A stretch of DNA of 64,000 bases from Cellulosimicrobium cellulans (GTDB taxonomy: Bacteria; Actinomycetota; Actinomycetes; Actinomycetales; Cellulomonadaceae). The notes below the pieces were generated by a model that was given only the letters and a program-made list of their open reading frames with translations, was not told the origin of the DNA and ran no database searches. How positions within the stretch are numbered: the first letter of the stretch is position 1; every line of letters starts with the position of its first letter. The translations under genes and the position numbers were made by a program. Below, one piece after another: positions 1-8,408 of this stretch. The DNA is taken from the NCBI RefSeq assembly GCF_016907755.1, contig NZ_JAFBCN010000001.1:4526001-4590000 (forward strand), written 5' to 3'.

Positions 1-84
1 GCGGTCGACGAGCGCCTCAACGAGAAGGCGTACATCGTCCCGGGCCTCGGCGACGCCGGGGACCGCCTCTACGGCGTCGTCTGA
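1..84 (+). CDS. upp: Uracil phosphoribosyltransferase, C-terminal fragment
   Basis: Only the last 27 codons are inside the window; the frame is open from base 1 and stops with TGA at 82-84. The peptide ends in EKAYIVPGLGDAGDRLYGVV, which matches the conserved tail of bacterial uracil phosphoribosyltransferase, the enzyme that turns uracil and PRPP into UMP in pyrimidine salvage. The PGLGDAGDR segment is the uracil-binding loop of the family. The start and the PRPP site lie outside the window, so nothing can be said on operon structure upstream. Confidence 0.85.
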   Translation, partial: AVDERLNEKAYIVPGLGDAGDRLYGVV

Positions 85-227
85 CCCGTCCCACCTGGGC
101 GGACGCGCGCGACCCACCTCGGCCGCGTCACCCGACGTCGGCGCCTGAGCCCGGAACGCGAGACTCCCACGGTCCGCATGCTGAGAAGTTCCCGGGCTCC
201 CCTTGGCGTACCGTGCGGTCCGCTGCC

Positions 228-320
228 ATGCTCGCTCCCGTGAGCACCTCGACCCGTCCCGCCAGCGCGCCGTCCGGCGCGCTCCCGGGCGCGGTCATGT
301 GCGTCTGTTGTCAGGCCTGA
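228..320 (+). CDS. Possible cysteine-rich leader peptide (30 aa)
   Basis: A short frame ends in ...GAVMCVCCQA and then stops, 90 bases before the winged-helix gene. A GTG at 240 would give a 26-residue version. A -10-like TACCGT at 209-214 would place the transcript start about seven bases before the ATG, so the peptide would be made from an almost leaderless mRNA. Three cysteines within four residues at the very end resemble cysteine-sensing leader ORFs described in mycobacteria. A nested hairpin (outer arms 357-362 and 385-390, inner arms 364-369 and 374-379) follows before the next start. Expression is unproven; it could be a chance frame. Confidence 0.4.
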   Translation: MLAPVSTSTRPASAPSGALPGAVMCVCCQA

Positions 321-356
321 ACCCTCTCCCGCACCTCGGTTCAGCCCTCGACCCCT

Positions 357-390
357 GCCGACCCGCCGGTTCCCCGGCGACGCCGTCGGC
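357..390 (+). promoter_or_regulatory. Nested hairpin in leader of winged-helix gene
   Basis: Outer arms GCCGAC/GTCGGC and inner arms CGCCGG/CCGGCG with a TTCC loop form a stable hairpin between the possible leader peptide and the downstream start at 411. It could act as an attenuator or simply be GC-rich background. The rest of the 85-410 gap shows no other gene that I can support. Confidence 0.3.
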
Positions 391-410
391 CCGACGCACC
401 CGGAGCCACC

Positions 411-1094
411 ATGACGCTCACCGCTACCCGTCCCGCCCGCCGCACCTCGGCCCGCGCCGCCGCGCCCCGAGCCCTCGCACCGCAGCGCCCCGCCGCGCCG
501 CACGCCGCGGTCGCGCCCACCCGCCCGGCCTCGGCGGACGCCGCCCCCCGCCGCAACCCCGGCTTCGTGCTCTACGTCGGCGTCGACGCCGCGCCGGGCG
601 AGCAGCCGCAGGCTCAGCTCGTCGAGCTCGCCGAGGCCCTGGGCGAGCTCGCGCGCGACTGGCTGCCGAGCGCCGAGACGTACACGGCCCTCGCCCTCGC
701 GGAGCCCACGACGGCGACGTCGTCGCCCGTGCAGGACATCGCGGCCTTCCGCGAGCGGCTCGCGACCCTGTCGCCCGTGCCGCGCGTCGTCATCGACCCC
801 GCGGGCCGCACGGTCACGGTCGAGGGCCGGTCCGCGCGCCTGACCTTCCGGGAGCTCGAGCTCCTGTCCTACCTCGCCCGGACGGCGCACCGCGTCGTGA
901 CACGGGCCGAGCTGCTCGAGACCGTGTGGGCCGACCACGAGGTCGCCGCGGGCAGCCGCACCATCGACGTCCACGTGCGCCGCCTGCGCGAGAAGCTCGG
1001 GCTGGAGCACGTCATCACCACGGTCCGCGGGCTCGGCTACCGGTTCGACCCGCAGACCCCCGTCGTCCTCGGCGGCACGGGGGACGCCGCCTGA
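411..1094 (+). CDS. Winged-helix (OmpR/PhoB-type) transcriptional regulator without receiver domain
   Basis: The 227-residue protein has a Pro/Ala/Arg-rich N-terminus of about 50 residues, a middle region with no domain I recognise, and a C-terminal Trans_reg_C winged helix at about 125-217 (LTFRELELLSYLARTAHRVV, then the recognition-helix region RTIDVHVRRLREKLG and the wing RGLGYRF). No phospho-acceptor receiver domain precedes it, so it is an orphan DNA-binding protein, not a normal response regulator. GGAG lies a few bases before ATG 411. If the upstream cysteine-rich frame is real, its expression could follow cysteine supply. The target genes cannot be read from the sequence. Confidence 0.85.
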   Translation: MTLTATRPARRTSARAAAPRALAPQRPAAPHAAVAPTRPASADAAPRRNPGFVLYVGVDAAPGEQPQAQLVELAEALGELARDWLPSAETYTALALAEPTTATSSPVQDIAAFRERLATLSPVPRVVIDPAGRTVTVEGRSARLTFRELELLSYLARTAHRVVTRAELLETVWADHEVAAGSRTIDVHVRRLREKLGLEHVITTVRGLGYRFDPQTPVVLGGTGDAA

Positions 1095-1255
1095 GGACCC
1101 GCGCTGCCGGGCCGCGGTCGACGTGGGGGTACGTGGGGGACCACGCGCCCGGCAGCGCAACCCCGCCCCAGGACGCCCGGCGTCCCGGCGGCAGGGCCGC
1201 CCAGGGCTCCGCCGCTCGCCGGGCGCACTCGCCCGCACGGCGATACGTTCGGCCC

Positions 1256-1978
1256 ATGCGCACAGTCATCGCGGGAGGTCACGGCCAGGTCGGCCGTCGC
1301 CTGGCCCGGACCCTGGTGGAGCGGGGAGACGACGTCGTCGCCTTCGTGCGGTCCGCCGCGCAGATCACGGACCTCACCGAGCTCGGCGCGCACGTCGCGC
1401 TCATCGACCTCGAGAAGGACGACGCCGTCGCGGTGTCGTTCGAGCTGGAGGGCGTGGACGCCGTCGTGTTCGCGGCCGGCGCCGGTCCCGGCAGCGGGGC
1501 ACCGCGCAAGGACACGGTCGACCGGGCGGGCGCGGCGCTGCTCGCCGACGCCGCCGAGCGCGCGGGCGTCGGGCGCTACGTCCTCGTCTCGTCCCGCGGC
1601 GTCGAGGCGGCGCGCGCCGACGAACGGCCCGACGACGTCGACGACGTGTTCTGGGCCTACCTGCGCGCCAAGGCCGCAGCCGAGGACGACCTGCGCGCCC
1701 GCGCCGACCTCGCCTGGACCATCGTGCGCCCCGGACACCTCACCGACGACCCGGGCGTCGGCCTCGTCGCGCTCGCGCCCGTCGGGGACACGGACAAGCC
1801 GCGCGGCAAGCGCCGCAAGCCCGGGGCCGCCGTCGGAGAGCGCTCGGACGTGACGCGCGACGACGTCGCGCTCGTCCTCGCCGCGGTGCTCCACGAGCCG
1901 CGGTCCGCCGGGCTCGTCCTCGACCTCGTCGGCGGCGACCGGCCCGTGGACGACGCGCTCGCGGACGTCCTGCCGTAG
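1256..1978 (+). CDS. NAD(P)-binding atypical SDR / epimerase-like protein
   Basis: The 240-residue protein starts MRTVIAGGHGQVGRRLARTL, a Rossmann GxxGxxG nucleotide loop at residues 7-12, followed by a NmrA/atypical SDR pattern: D/E after strand 2, FAAGAGPGSG after strand 4, and a RYVLVSSRGVE strand-5 segment. This family binds NAD(P) and acts as sugar epimerase, quinone reductase or redox sensor; the substrate is not visible here. A long in-frame extension upstream lacks family similarity, so ATG 1256 is the start. TACGTT at 1244-1249 sits six bases before it, which suggests a leaderless mRNA. Confidence 0.85.
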   Translation: MRTVIAGGHGQVGRRLARTLVERGDDVVAFVRSAAQITDLTELGAHVALIDLEKDDAVAVSFELEGVDAVVFAAGAGPGSGAPRKDTVDRAGAALLADAAERAGVGRYVLVSSRGVEAARADERPDDVDDVFWAYLRAKAAAEDDLRARADLAWTIVRPGHLTDDPGVGLVALAPVGDTDKPRGKRRKPGAAVGERSDVTRDDVALVLAAVLHEPRSAGLVLDLVGGDRPVDDALADVLP

Positions 1979-2027
1979 CCCGCTCGTCGACCACGCGCCG
2001 TCACCGGCGAGCGAGACGTCGCGGCCC

Positions 2028-5000
2028 TCAGCCCTCGCCGCAGCGCGCGCCGCGCTGCCAGAACAGCCCGAGCGGGTCGTGGTCCGGCCGCACGAAGACG
2101 CTGCCGTTGCGCGCCGTGTAGTTCCAGCCGCGGTAGGAGACCTCGGTGTCGTGGTCGTACCAGACGCCCGCCTCCCACTCCGGGGCGCACGCGGCCACGG
2201 CCGTGAAGTCGTCGACCTTGAGCTGCTCCGTCCACGAGCCCGCGTGGACGACGTACGTCGCCCCGGACCAGGGGGCCTCGCCCAGGCTCTCGGTGCGGCG
2301 CTCCCCGGCCCCGACGGTCCACTCGCCCTTGGCGTTCCCCGTGACCCGGAACGTCACCGGGACGTTCGAGCCGGAGTTGTCGAGCAGCACCGACACGGCG
2401 CGGTACGAGTGGCCGCGCTGCGCGTCGTAGTACGGGTCGCCGAGGACGAGGCTCGCCGTCGGCTCCTCGACGGCGCAGTCGACCGCGTCGTAGCGGACCG
2501 GGAGCGTCTCGGCGAAGGGCACCCCGAGCACCGTGCGCGACAGCGCGAGCTCGACCTTGCCGGCCTTGACCGCGAGCGCCCCGGTCGCGAGGTCGGCGCC
2601 CGCGCTCGCCCCGGGGGCGACGTCGCCCAGGTCGCGGTCGCCGAACGGCGTGCGGGCGACGACGTGCATCGCCTCGGCCGAGTCGTTGCGCAGCCCGACG
2701 GTGAGCACGACCCCACCCGTCCCGGCGGTGCACCGCGCGGACACGGTCGGGGTCGCCGACCAGTCGGGCCGGTAGCCGTCGCCCTGGTACCGCGCGGTGA
2801 GGCGCGCGTCCGCGAAGGGCGTGCCGAGCACGGTGCGCGACTGGCGGAACGTGACGGAGCCGGGCTTCACGTCGAGCGCGCGCGTGTCCACGGTGAGCGT
2901 CACGGTCGCGCCGGGCGCGACCTGCTGCGCGGGAGCCGAGTCCCCGTGGCCCGCGGCCGACATGACCACGTCGACGGTCTCGGGCGAGTCGTTGGTCAGC
3001 GTGCCGACGAGCTTGACCGACCCGTCCTGCCAGCGGGCGTCGACCGTCGCGGAGGTCGCCCAGCGCGGGGCGTACGTCACGGCGGCATACCGGGCCTCGA
3101 CCGTCTTCGGGCCCGGACCGGTGTGCGCCGCGCGCTCGACCGTGAACGTCGCCGTCCCGGCCGGGACGGACAGCGCCTTCGCGTCCACGGTGAACGTCGC
3201 GTCCGCGCCCGGGGCCACGTCGACCGGCGCGGCGTCGCCGTGCGGCGTCGACATCCCCACGCGCAGCGTGGTCGCAGCGTACGGGTTGTGGAACGTGCCG
3301 GTCACGACGGACGTCCCGACCCCGGCGCCGGAGGGCACCACCCAGGTCGCCGTCGCGGTCGCCGCACCGGTGACCTGATCCCAGTCGAAGCAGTCGACGC
3401 CCGCGACGTCGTGGCTCGTGAGCGGAGCACCGTCCGCGAGCACCGCGAGCCGCAGCGTCTCCTGGCCCACGCCACCCGGCACGTCGACGGTCACGGCACG
3501 ACCGCCGTCGACCGTGCGCGTCAGGTCTCGCCGGCCCTCGACCGAGAAGACGACCGGGACCGTCGACCGCGTGTTGTCGTAGCGCAACGAGACCGCGGCC
3601 GAGGCGAGCTCGGTCTTCGGGTCGAGCACGCACGTCCCGACGCTCGGCGCGCCCACCGCCGGCGCGTGCCGGACCGCGTCGTACGCGGCCGTCACGGTCT
3701 GCGCCCCTCCGGGTCCGCCGAGCCGCGTCGCACGGAAGACGACCGTGCCTGCCGCGACGTCGCGCGAGCCCGTGTCGAGCGTGAGCGTCGCGTCCTCGCC
3801 CGGGGCGACGTCCACGGCCTCGGTCGTCCCGAGGCCGCCCGCGTCCATGACGACGCGCACGGTGGTCGCCGCGTGGCCGTTGTGGAACGCACCCTCCACG
3901 ACGACGGCCCGGGACTCCGCGGACCAGCCGGCGGAGGCGCTGCCCGTCACCGACCACCGGAAGCAGTCGACGGCGCCCACCGTGTGCCTGCCGAGCTCGT
4001 GGCCGTCGGCGCGCACCGTGTAGGTCGCGGCCTGCGTCCCGGCGCGCGGCAGGTCGACGACCCGCGTGGCCCCGCCCGCGACCGTCGCCGTCAGGTCGGG
4101 GCGGCCGTCGACGGAGAACACGACCGGCAGGGTCGACGCCCGGTTGTCGTAGGTCAGGCTCACGGGCGCGGACGACGTGTCCGTCGCGGGGTCGAACACG
4201 CACTGCCCGACCGACGGCGCCGGAGCCGTGGGCGCGATCGCCTGCGGCGGCAGCGTGAGTGCGAGGTCGCTCGCGGGCCGGGCGGGAACGGGTTCGCCGG
4301 CCAGGAGCCGCTCCTGCGTGAGGAGGATCATGCTCTCGGGGACCGAGGGCGCGTTCACGTCGACCGTCAGTCCGGCCTTCTCGTCCACGCTCGTGCGCCC
4401 CGGGACCTCGGCGTCCGACCAGGCGGGCGTGTCGGGGACGACCACGTCGACCGTGACCGGGGCCCCGGTCGTGTTCACGACCTCCGCGACGTACCGCACC
4501 TCCCCGGCGACGTTCTCCGCGCGGACGCGCACGTCCTCGGCACCGAGCCACGCGAGGGGCACCTCAGCGGTCATCGTCCGTTCCGCGGTCACAGCCCCGC
4601 CCGCGCCGCCGGCGCTGACCTGCACCGGGAACGCGGCGGGCTCCACGCGGATCGACCCGTCCGGCTCCTGGCGGGCGGACGGCACGTAGCTGCCGTCGGC
4701 CCGGAGCTCGACGTCGAGGCTCACCTCGGTGCCCGCTCCCGCACCACGCGTCGGTTCCGGCAGGACGACGTCGCGCTCGCACGTGAGCGAGCGGGCCCAG
4801 TCCTGCGTGGTGCACGTCCACGCGTCGCTCGTCGGGCGGACGGACAGGCCCTCCGGCAGCCGCGGGACCGTGAAGCTCACGCCGCGGGCGGCGCGGTCGC
4901 CCGTGTTGGTCGCCGTCAGCGTGAGCGGCGAGACCCCCGGGTTCGCGGGCACCGTGACGCGTTCCTCGTCCAGCCGGACCTCCGCACCGACGTAGTCGAG

Positions 5001-6953
5001 CGGCGGCGGCTTCAGGCTGGTCCTGACCGTCGGGAGCCCATCCGCCGTCACGCGCGCGGGGAACTCGTAGGAGCCGCCGCCCCGGGCCGTGACCGTGACG
5101 ACGAGGTCCCGGACCTCGCCGGGCGCGAGCACCCCGATGGCGCACGTGAGCGTGCCGCCACCCGCCGTCGGCCCGCAGGGCAGGGCCGCCGTCCGGAGCA
5201 CGGGAGCGACCGACGCTCCGCGCGAGACCACCGTCGAGGTCACGGTCTCCACGCCCGGCGGCAGGTCGACCTCGACGGCGACGTTCTGCGCCGCGCGCCC
5301 GCCGGAGTTGGAGACCGTCATCCGGACGTCGGCGGGCTGCCGCGCGACGAGGACGACGTCGGCTCCGAGCGTGAGGCCCAGGTCCGCGGGGGCGGGCTCC
5401 GGCGTGCCCGGGTCGGTCGGTCCAGGCGTCCCTGTCCCGGGGTCGGTCGGCGCGGGCGTACCGGTGCCGGGGTCGGTGGACCCGCCCGACGTGGTCGTGC
5501 CCGGCGTCGACCCGACCGGGGTGGTGCCGTCCGTGGGCGACCCGCCGCCGGTCCCGGTCGTGTCGCCCGTCCCGGCGGCGGTCTCGTCGGTCGGGGCCGG
5601 CGGGACGTTCGTGGGCGACGTCGGGTCGGTGGCCGGGTCCGGCGTCGTCGTGGTCCCCGTGGTCGGGGACGCGGACGGGGACGGCGAGGACTGCGAGGTC
5701 GGGGTGGGTACCGGGTCCGGCGAGAACACGCCGAGGGCACCAGCGACCCCGAGCCCGGCGACCGCGAGCACCCCGACCGTGACGGCGGCCGCCGCGAGCG
5801 GTGCCGACGTGACGAGGGCGACGAGACCGCCGGCGCCAGCGGCGGCGAGCGCGCCGCTACCGGCTGCAGCACCGCCGGCGGCCGCCGCGGCTCCGCCGAC
5901 CGACGCCGCGCCCGCCCCGACCGCGCCACCGGAACCACCGGCCGCGCTCGCGGCAGCACCCGCGCCGCCGGCGGCACCGGTCCCGGCCGTGCTCGTCCCG
6001 GCCGCGCCAGCGCCCCCGGCACCCGCCCCGGCTCCGCCCGACCCGCCGGCCGCCCCGGACCCGCCCGCGGATCCCGCGCCCCCGCTGGACGACCCCTGCA
6101 GGGCGGCACCCACACCGCCGGCGACGGCCGCGCCGCCGAACGTCGGGAGGGCCGTCCCGACGAGGCCGAGCGCGCCGACGCCGAGGACCAGCGGGGCGAT
6201 GACGGCGCGCATGCCGTGCGACACGTCGCCCAGCTCGAGCACGAGCGCGCGGCACTCGCCGCAGCTCTCGAGGTGCGACTCCACGCGCGCCGTCTCGCGC
6301 TTGGCGAGCCCGCCGCGCACGTACGACCCGAGGAGCGCGTTGACCGTGCGGCACTCCTCGGCGGGCACAGACGTCAGGTGCTGCTGGAGGTACGCCTGCC
6401 GCAGGCCCTCCCGAGCCCGGTAGGCGAGCGCGGAGACGCCGTTCGCGGTGAGGCCGAGGATCGGCGCGATCTCGGCCGGGGAGAGGTTCTCGACCTCCGT
6501 GTACCAGAGGACGGCGCGCCACCGCTCGGGGAGGTCCTGGTAGGCGCGCGTGACCGTCGAGCGCTCGAACCCCTCGAGGGTCGGGTCCTCGGTGGACGCC
6601 ATGGGGCCGAACGCCGTCTCGAACGTGCGCTCGTCGTCCGTCGGCTGGGTGCGGCGCGCTCCGTTGACGAGATCGTAGGAGAGGCGTCGGACGACGGTGA
6701 AGAGGTAGGCGCGGAAGGTGACGTCGGGACCGCCCCCGCCCTGCAGCACCGACAGCGTGCGGGCGAACGCGTCGGAGACGACGTCGTCGGCGTCGGCCGT
6801 GGACCGGACGTACTGGCGCGCGACCGTGCGGGCCGCGGCGGCGTGGCGCTCGTACAGCGCGCCGTAGGCGCTGGTGTCGCCCCCGCGCACGGCCGTGATG
6901 AGCTCGGCGTCGCTGAACGCCTCGCTCCACACCCGTTCCTGCGCCTGCGTCAT
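2028..6953 (-). CDS. ECF sigma factor fused to anti-sigma zinc finger, membrane segments, beta-sandwich repeats and chitin-binding-like module
   Basis: One continuous 1641-residue frame. Residues about 25-95 are sigma-70 region 2 (DADDVVSDAFARTL) and 135-190 region 4 with a helix-turn-helix (LSPAEIAPILGLTANGVSAL). Residues 196-245 form a ZAS/zf-HC2 anti-sigma finger: C201, H227, C231, C234. A hydrophobic segment (about 248-285), a Gly/Ala-rich stretch (286-375), a second hydrophobic segment (376-410) and a Pro/Thr/Gly linker (411-525) follow. The rest is DUF11/CARDB-like and other Ig-like repeats, ending at about 1589-1641 in a Trp/Tyr-rich CBM5/12-like module (VSYRGWNYTARNG, FWQRGARC). ECF groups with fused membrane extensions are known in actinobacteria. 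Role as a carbohydrate-sensing sigma factor is inferred. GGTGAG precedes ATG 6953; a TACTAT -10 candidate on this strand lies at 6999-7004. Confidence 0.9.
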   Translation of the reverse strand: MTQAQERVWSEAFSDAELITAVRGGDTSAYGALYERHAAAARTVARQYVRSTADADDVVSDAFARTLSVLQGGGGPDVTFRAYLFTVVRRLSYDLVNGARRTQPTDDERTFETAFGPMASTEDPTLEGFERSTVTRAYQDLPERWRAVLWYTEVENLSPAEIAPILGLTANGVSALAYRAREGLRQAYLQQHLTSVPAEECRTVNALLGSYVRGGLAKRETARVESHLESCGECRALVLELGDVSHGMRAVIAPLVLGVGALGLVGTALPTFGGAAVAGGVGAALQGSSSGGAGSAGGSGAAGGSGGAGAGAGGAGAAGTSTAGTGAAGGAGAAASAAGGSGGAVGAGAASVGGAAAAAGGAAAGSGALAAAGAGGLVALVTSAPLAAAAVTVGVLAVAGLGVAGALGVFSPDPVPTPTSQSSPSPSASPTTGTTTTPDPATDPTSPTNVPPAPTDETAAGTGDTTGTGGGSPTDGTTPVGSTPGTTTSGGSTDPGTGTPAPTDPGTGTPGPTDPGTPEPAPADLGLTLGADVVLVARQPADVRMTVSNSGGRAAQNVAVEVDLPPGVETVTSTVVSRGASVAPVLRTAALPCGPTAGGGTLTCAIGVLAPGEVRDLVVTVTARGGGSYEFPARVTADGLPTVRTSLKPPPLDYVGAEVRLDEERVTVPANPGVSPLTLTATNTGDRAARGVSFTVPRLPEGLSVRPTSDAWTCTTQDWARSLTCERDVVLPEPTRGAGAGTEVSLDVELRADGSYVPSARQEPDGSIRVEPAAFPVQVSAGGAGGAVTAERTMTAEVPLAWLGAEDVRVRAENVAGEVRYVAEVVNTTGAPVTVDVVVPDTPAWSDAEVPGRTSVDEKAGLTVDVNAPSVPESMILLTQERLLAGEPVPARPASDLALTLPPQAIAPTAPAPSVGQCVFDPATDTSSAPVSLTYDNRASTLPVVFSVDGRPDLTATVAGGATRVVDLPRAGTQAATYTVRADGHELGRHTVGAVDCFRWSVTGSASAGWSAESRAVVVEGAFHNGHAATTVRVVMDAGGLGTTEAVDVAPGEDATLTLDTGSRDVAAGTVVFRATRLGGPGGAQTVTAAYDAVRHAPAVGAPSVGTCVLDPKTELASAAVSLRYDNTRSTVPVVFSVEGRRDLTRTVDGGRAVTVDVPGGVGQETLRLAVLADGAPLTSHDVAGVDCFDWDQVTGAATATATWVVPSGAGVGTSVVTGTFHNPYAATTLRVGMSTPHGDAAPVDVAPGADATFTVDAKALSVPAGTATFTVERAAHTGPGPKTVEARYAAVTYAPRWATSATVDARWQDGSVKLVGTLTNDSPETVDVVMSAAGHGDSAPAQQVAPGATVTLTVDTRALDVKPGSVTFRQSRTVLGTPFADARLTARYQGDGYRPDWSATPTVSARCTAGTGGVVLTVGLRNDSAEAMHVVARTPFGDRDLGDVAPGASAGADLATGALAVKAGKVELALSRTVLGVPFAETLPVRYDAVDCAVEEPTASLVLGDPYYDAQRGHSYRAVSVLLDNSGSNVPVTFRVTGNAKGEWTVGAGERRTESLGEAPWSGATYVVHAGSWTEQLKVDDFTAVAACAPEWEAGVWYDHDTEVSYRGWNYTARNGSVFVRPDHDPLGLFWQRGARCGEG

Positions 6954-7129
6954 CTCACCCGCCCCGGAGACCGCCCCAGACCGAGGCGTACGGTGGCCAT
7001 AGTAGACGCCCGTCCAACTTCGGGGCAGAGGGCTTCCGACGACGGAACGGTAACGGTCGGAGTCCTCCCTGTTCGCCCGATTTCACCCCGGACCCGCCGT
7101 CCCGGAAACTTCTTCGCCGACCCCGCGTC
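6954..7129. promoter_or_regulatory. Divergent promoter region of the sigma fusion and the GGDEF-like gene
   Basis: This 176-base gap separates two divergent genes. Leftward, TACTAT (complement of 6999-7004) is a good -10 about 46 bases before the sigma start. Rightward, a GGAAC at about 7044-7048 and a GGAAAC at about 7104-7109 resemble ECF -35 elements, which would fit autoregulation by the adjacent sigma factor, but no clear -10 partner is fixed. This is a candidate only. Confidence 0.3.
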
Positions 7130-7927
7130 ATGGATCGGCCGCTCGCCCGTCTCATCTACATGGACCACCTCCACGGGTACACCGTGCCCGCTCCCGACAC
7201 CGTGCGCGAGCGCTGGCGTCGGGCGAGCGCCGAGCGCATCTGGCTGCGACCGGGCGACTGGTACCACCCTGCCGTCGACGCCCTCGTCGAGGCGCTGTGC
7301 GAGGAGCGGGACGGGACGCCGGCCGCCGAGCGGCTCGGCCGGGTGCGGGCCGAGGCGGGGGTCGGGATCGGCGAGGCCATCGACGACGTGGTGTGCCTGT
7401 ACCGGACGCACGACCGCGAACCCGGGACCGACCTGCTCCGCGCGGTCGCCGTCGGGTGGTCCGACGGCTACGAGGCGACCCCCGTGACACCCGAGGTGAT
7501 GGACCCCGAGTCCGGTCTCGCGACGTCCCAGTACCTGGTCCAACGGCTCCGGGAGACGTACGGCGTCGCGCAGCGCGCGGGGGTCGACGCCGCCGCGACG
7601 CACGGCCTGCTCGTCGTCGACGTCGCGCTCGACCACCTGACCGGGTGGCAGCGCTTCGCCCGGTCGGCGGCGATGGGTCGCGCGCTCACGCACACCTTCG
7701 GCGACGGCCACCCCATGGCCTCCCTCGGCGACGGGCTCTTCGTCGTCCTCGGGGAACGCGGCGCCGACGACGAGACGCTGCGCACCGTGCTCCGCCACAA
7801 CATCGAGCGCACGGGACTCGCGCTGGGCGTCACGGCGATCCTGCGCCGGCCCCCGCGTGTCTGGCTCGAACCGCTCCCCCGCACCCACACCGCCGCCGTC
7901 CAGCTCCTCGACGCGCTCCAGCGCTGA
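7130..7927 (+). CDS. Protein with degenerate GGDEF-like region
   Basis: I do not recognise a named family for this 265-residue protein. The C-terminal half reads like a decayed diguanylate cyclase fold: DPESGL at 125-130 where GGDEF domains have D(x)LTGL, a VVDVALDHLTG strand where they have the D-x-D-x-FK metal site, then GDGHP, and LGDGLFVVL at 199-207 in the place of GG(D/E)EF. The signature glycine-glycine and the metal acidic residues are altered, so cyclase activity is unlikely; it could be a receptor or partner-binding relic. It is divergent from the sigma-fusion gene. Start is uncertain: ATG 7130 and ATG 7160 both lack a clear ribosome site. Confidence 0.6.
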   Translation: MDRPLARLIYMDHLHGYTVPAPDTVRERWRRASAERIWLRPGDWYHPAVDALVEALCEERDGTPAAERLGRVRAEAGVGIGEAIDDVVCLYRTHDREPGTDLLRAVAVGWSDGYEATPVTPEVMDPESGLATSQYLVQRLRETYGVAQRAGVDAAATHGLLVVDVALDHLTGWQRFARSAAMGRALTHTFGDGHPMASLGDGLFVVLGERGADDETLRTVLRHNIERTGLALGVTAILRRPPRVWLEPLPRTHTAAVQLLDALQR

Positions 7928-8042
7928 CGACCACCGACGACGCGGCGACGCCCCGGTCCACGCGGGCGAGCGCGCGGTCCGGGGCGTCCGGGGGCGTGGG
8001 CGACCGGCCGACCGGCCGCCTCCGAGGAGTCGGGGTCGCGCG

Positions 8043-8351
8043 TCAGCGCGGGGTGAAGGTGAGGCAGTCGGCCTTGTCCTCGCCGGACGCACCGGCGCCC
8101 ACGCGGATCGACGGGGCCGCGCACTCGAGCGAGGAGTTGTGGACGCAGTCGGTGCGCTGGCACGCCCCGACGTGCGCGAGCACCTTCTCGAGACCGCCCT
8201 TGGTCCCCAGCGGGATGAAGGTCGCGCACTCGGCGTCGCCCGCGTGACCGGCGATGGTCACCGCGCCGGCGTGGCACCCGTGGTCGTGGTTGTAGCCGCA
8301 CCCGTCGATGGAACACTCGACGACCTGGGGCATCTCCGTGAGGCTGCTCAT
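8043..8351 (-). CDS. DUF1540 cysteine-rich protein, two repeats
   Basis: The 102-residue protein holds two copies of the DUF1540 pattern: VVECSIDGCGYNHDHGCHA...CATFIP (about 10-47) and VGACQRTDCVHNSSLECAA...CLTFTP (about 61-101). Eight cysteines at regular spacing suggest a small metal-binding (probably zinc or iron) fold; the function of the family is not known. GGAG sits upstream of the ATG at 8351. Two palindromes in a locally AT-rich patch (8409-8448) lie about 60-100 bases upstream and suggest tight transcriptional control. This gap separates it from the rightward phosphotransferase. Confidence 0.88.
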   Translation of the reverse strand: MSSLTEMPQVVECSIDGCGYNHDHGCHAGAVTIAGHAGDAECATFIPLGTKGGLEKVLAHVGACQRTDCVHNSSLECAAPSIRVGAGASGEDKADCLTFTPR

Positions 8352-8408
8352 CGCGATCTCCTGTTCTCCGAGGACCCGTGGCGGGCCGGGCTTCCACCTC
8401 CACGGTAT

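Noticed and set aside
2028-6953. Sigma fusion as an assembly artefact joining two genes
   Set aside because: The frame is continuous through more than 1600 codons with uniform GC-rich codon use, and the order finger - membrane - linker - repeats - CBM is sensible.
2079-7487. Very long open frame on the plus strand across the sigma fusion gene
   Set aside because: Antisense shadow caused by high GC third positions; its translation is Arg/Gly/Pro-rich with no domain, while the minus strand shows sigma, zinc finger and CBM motifs.
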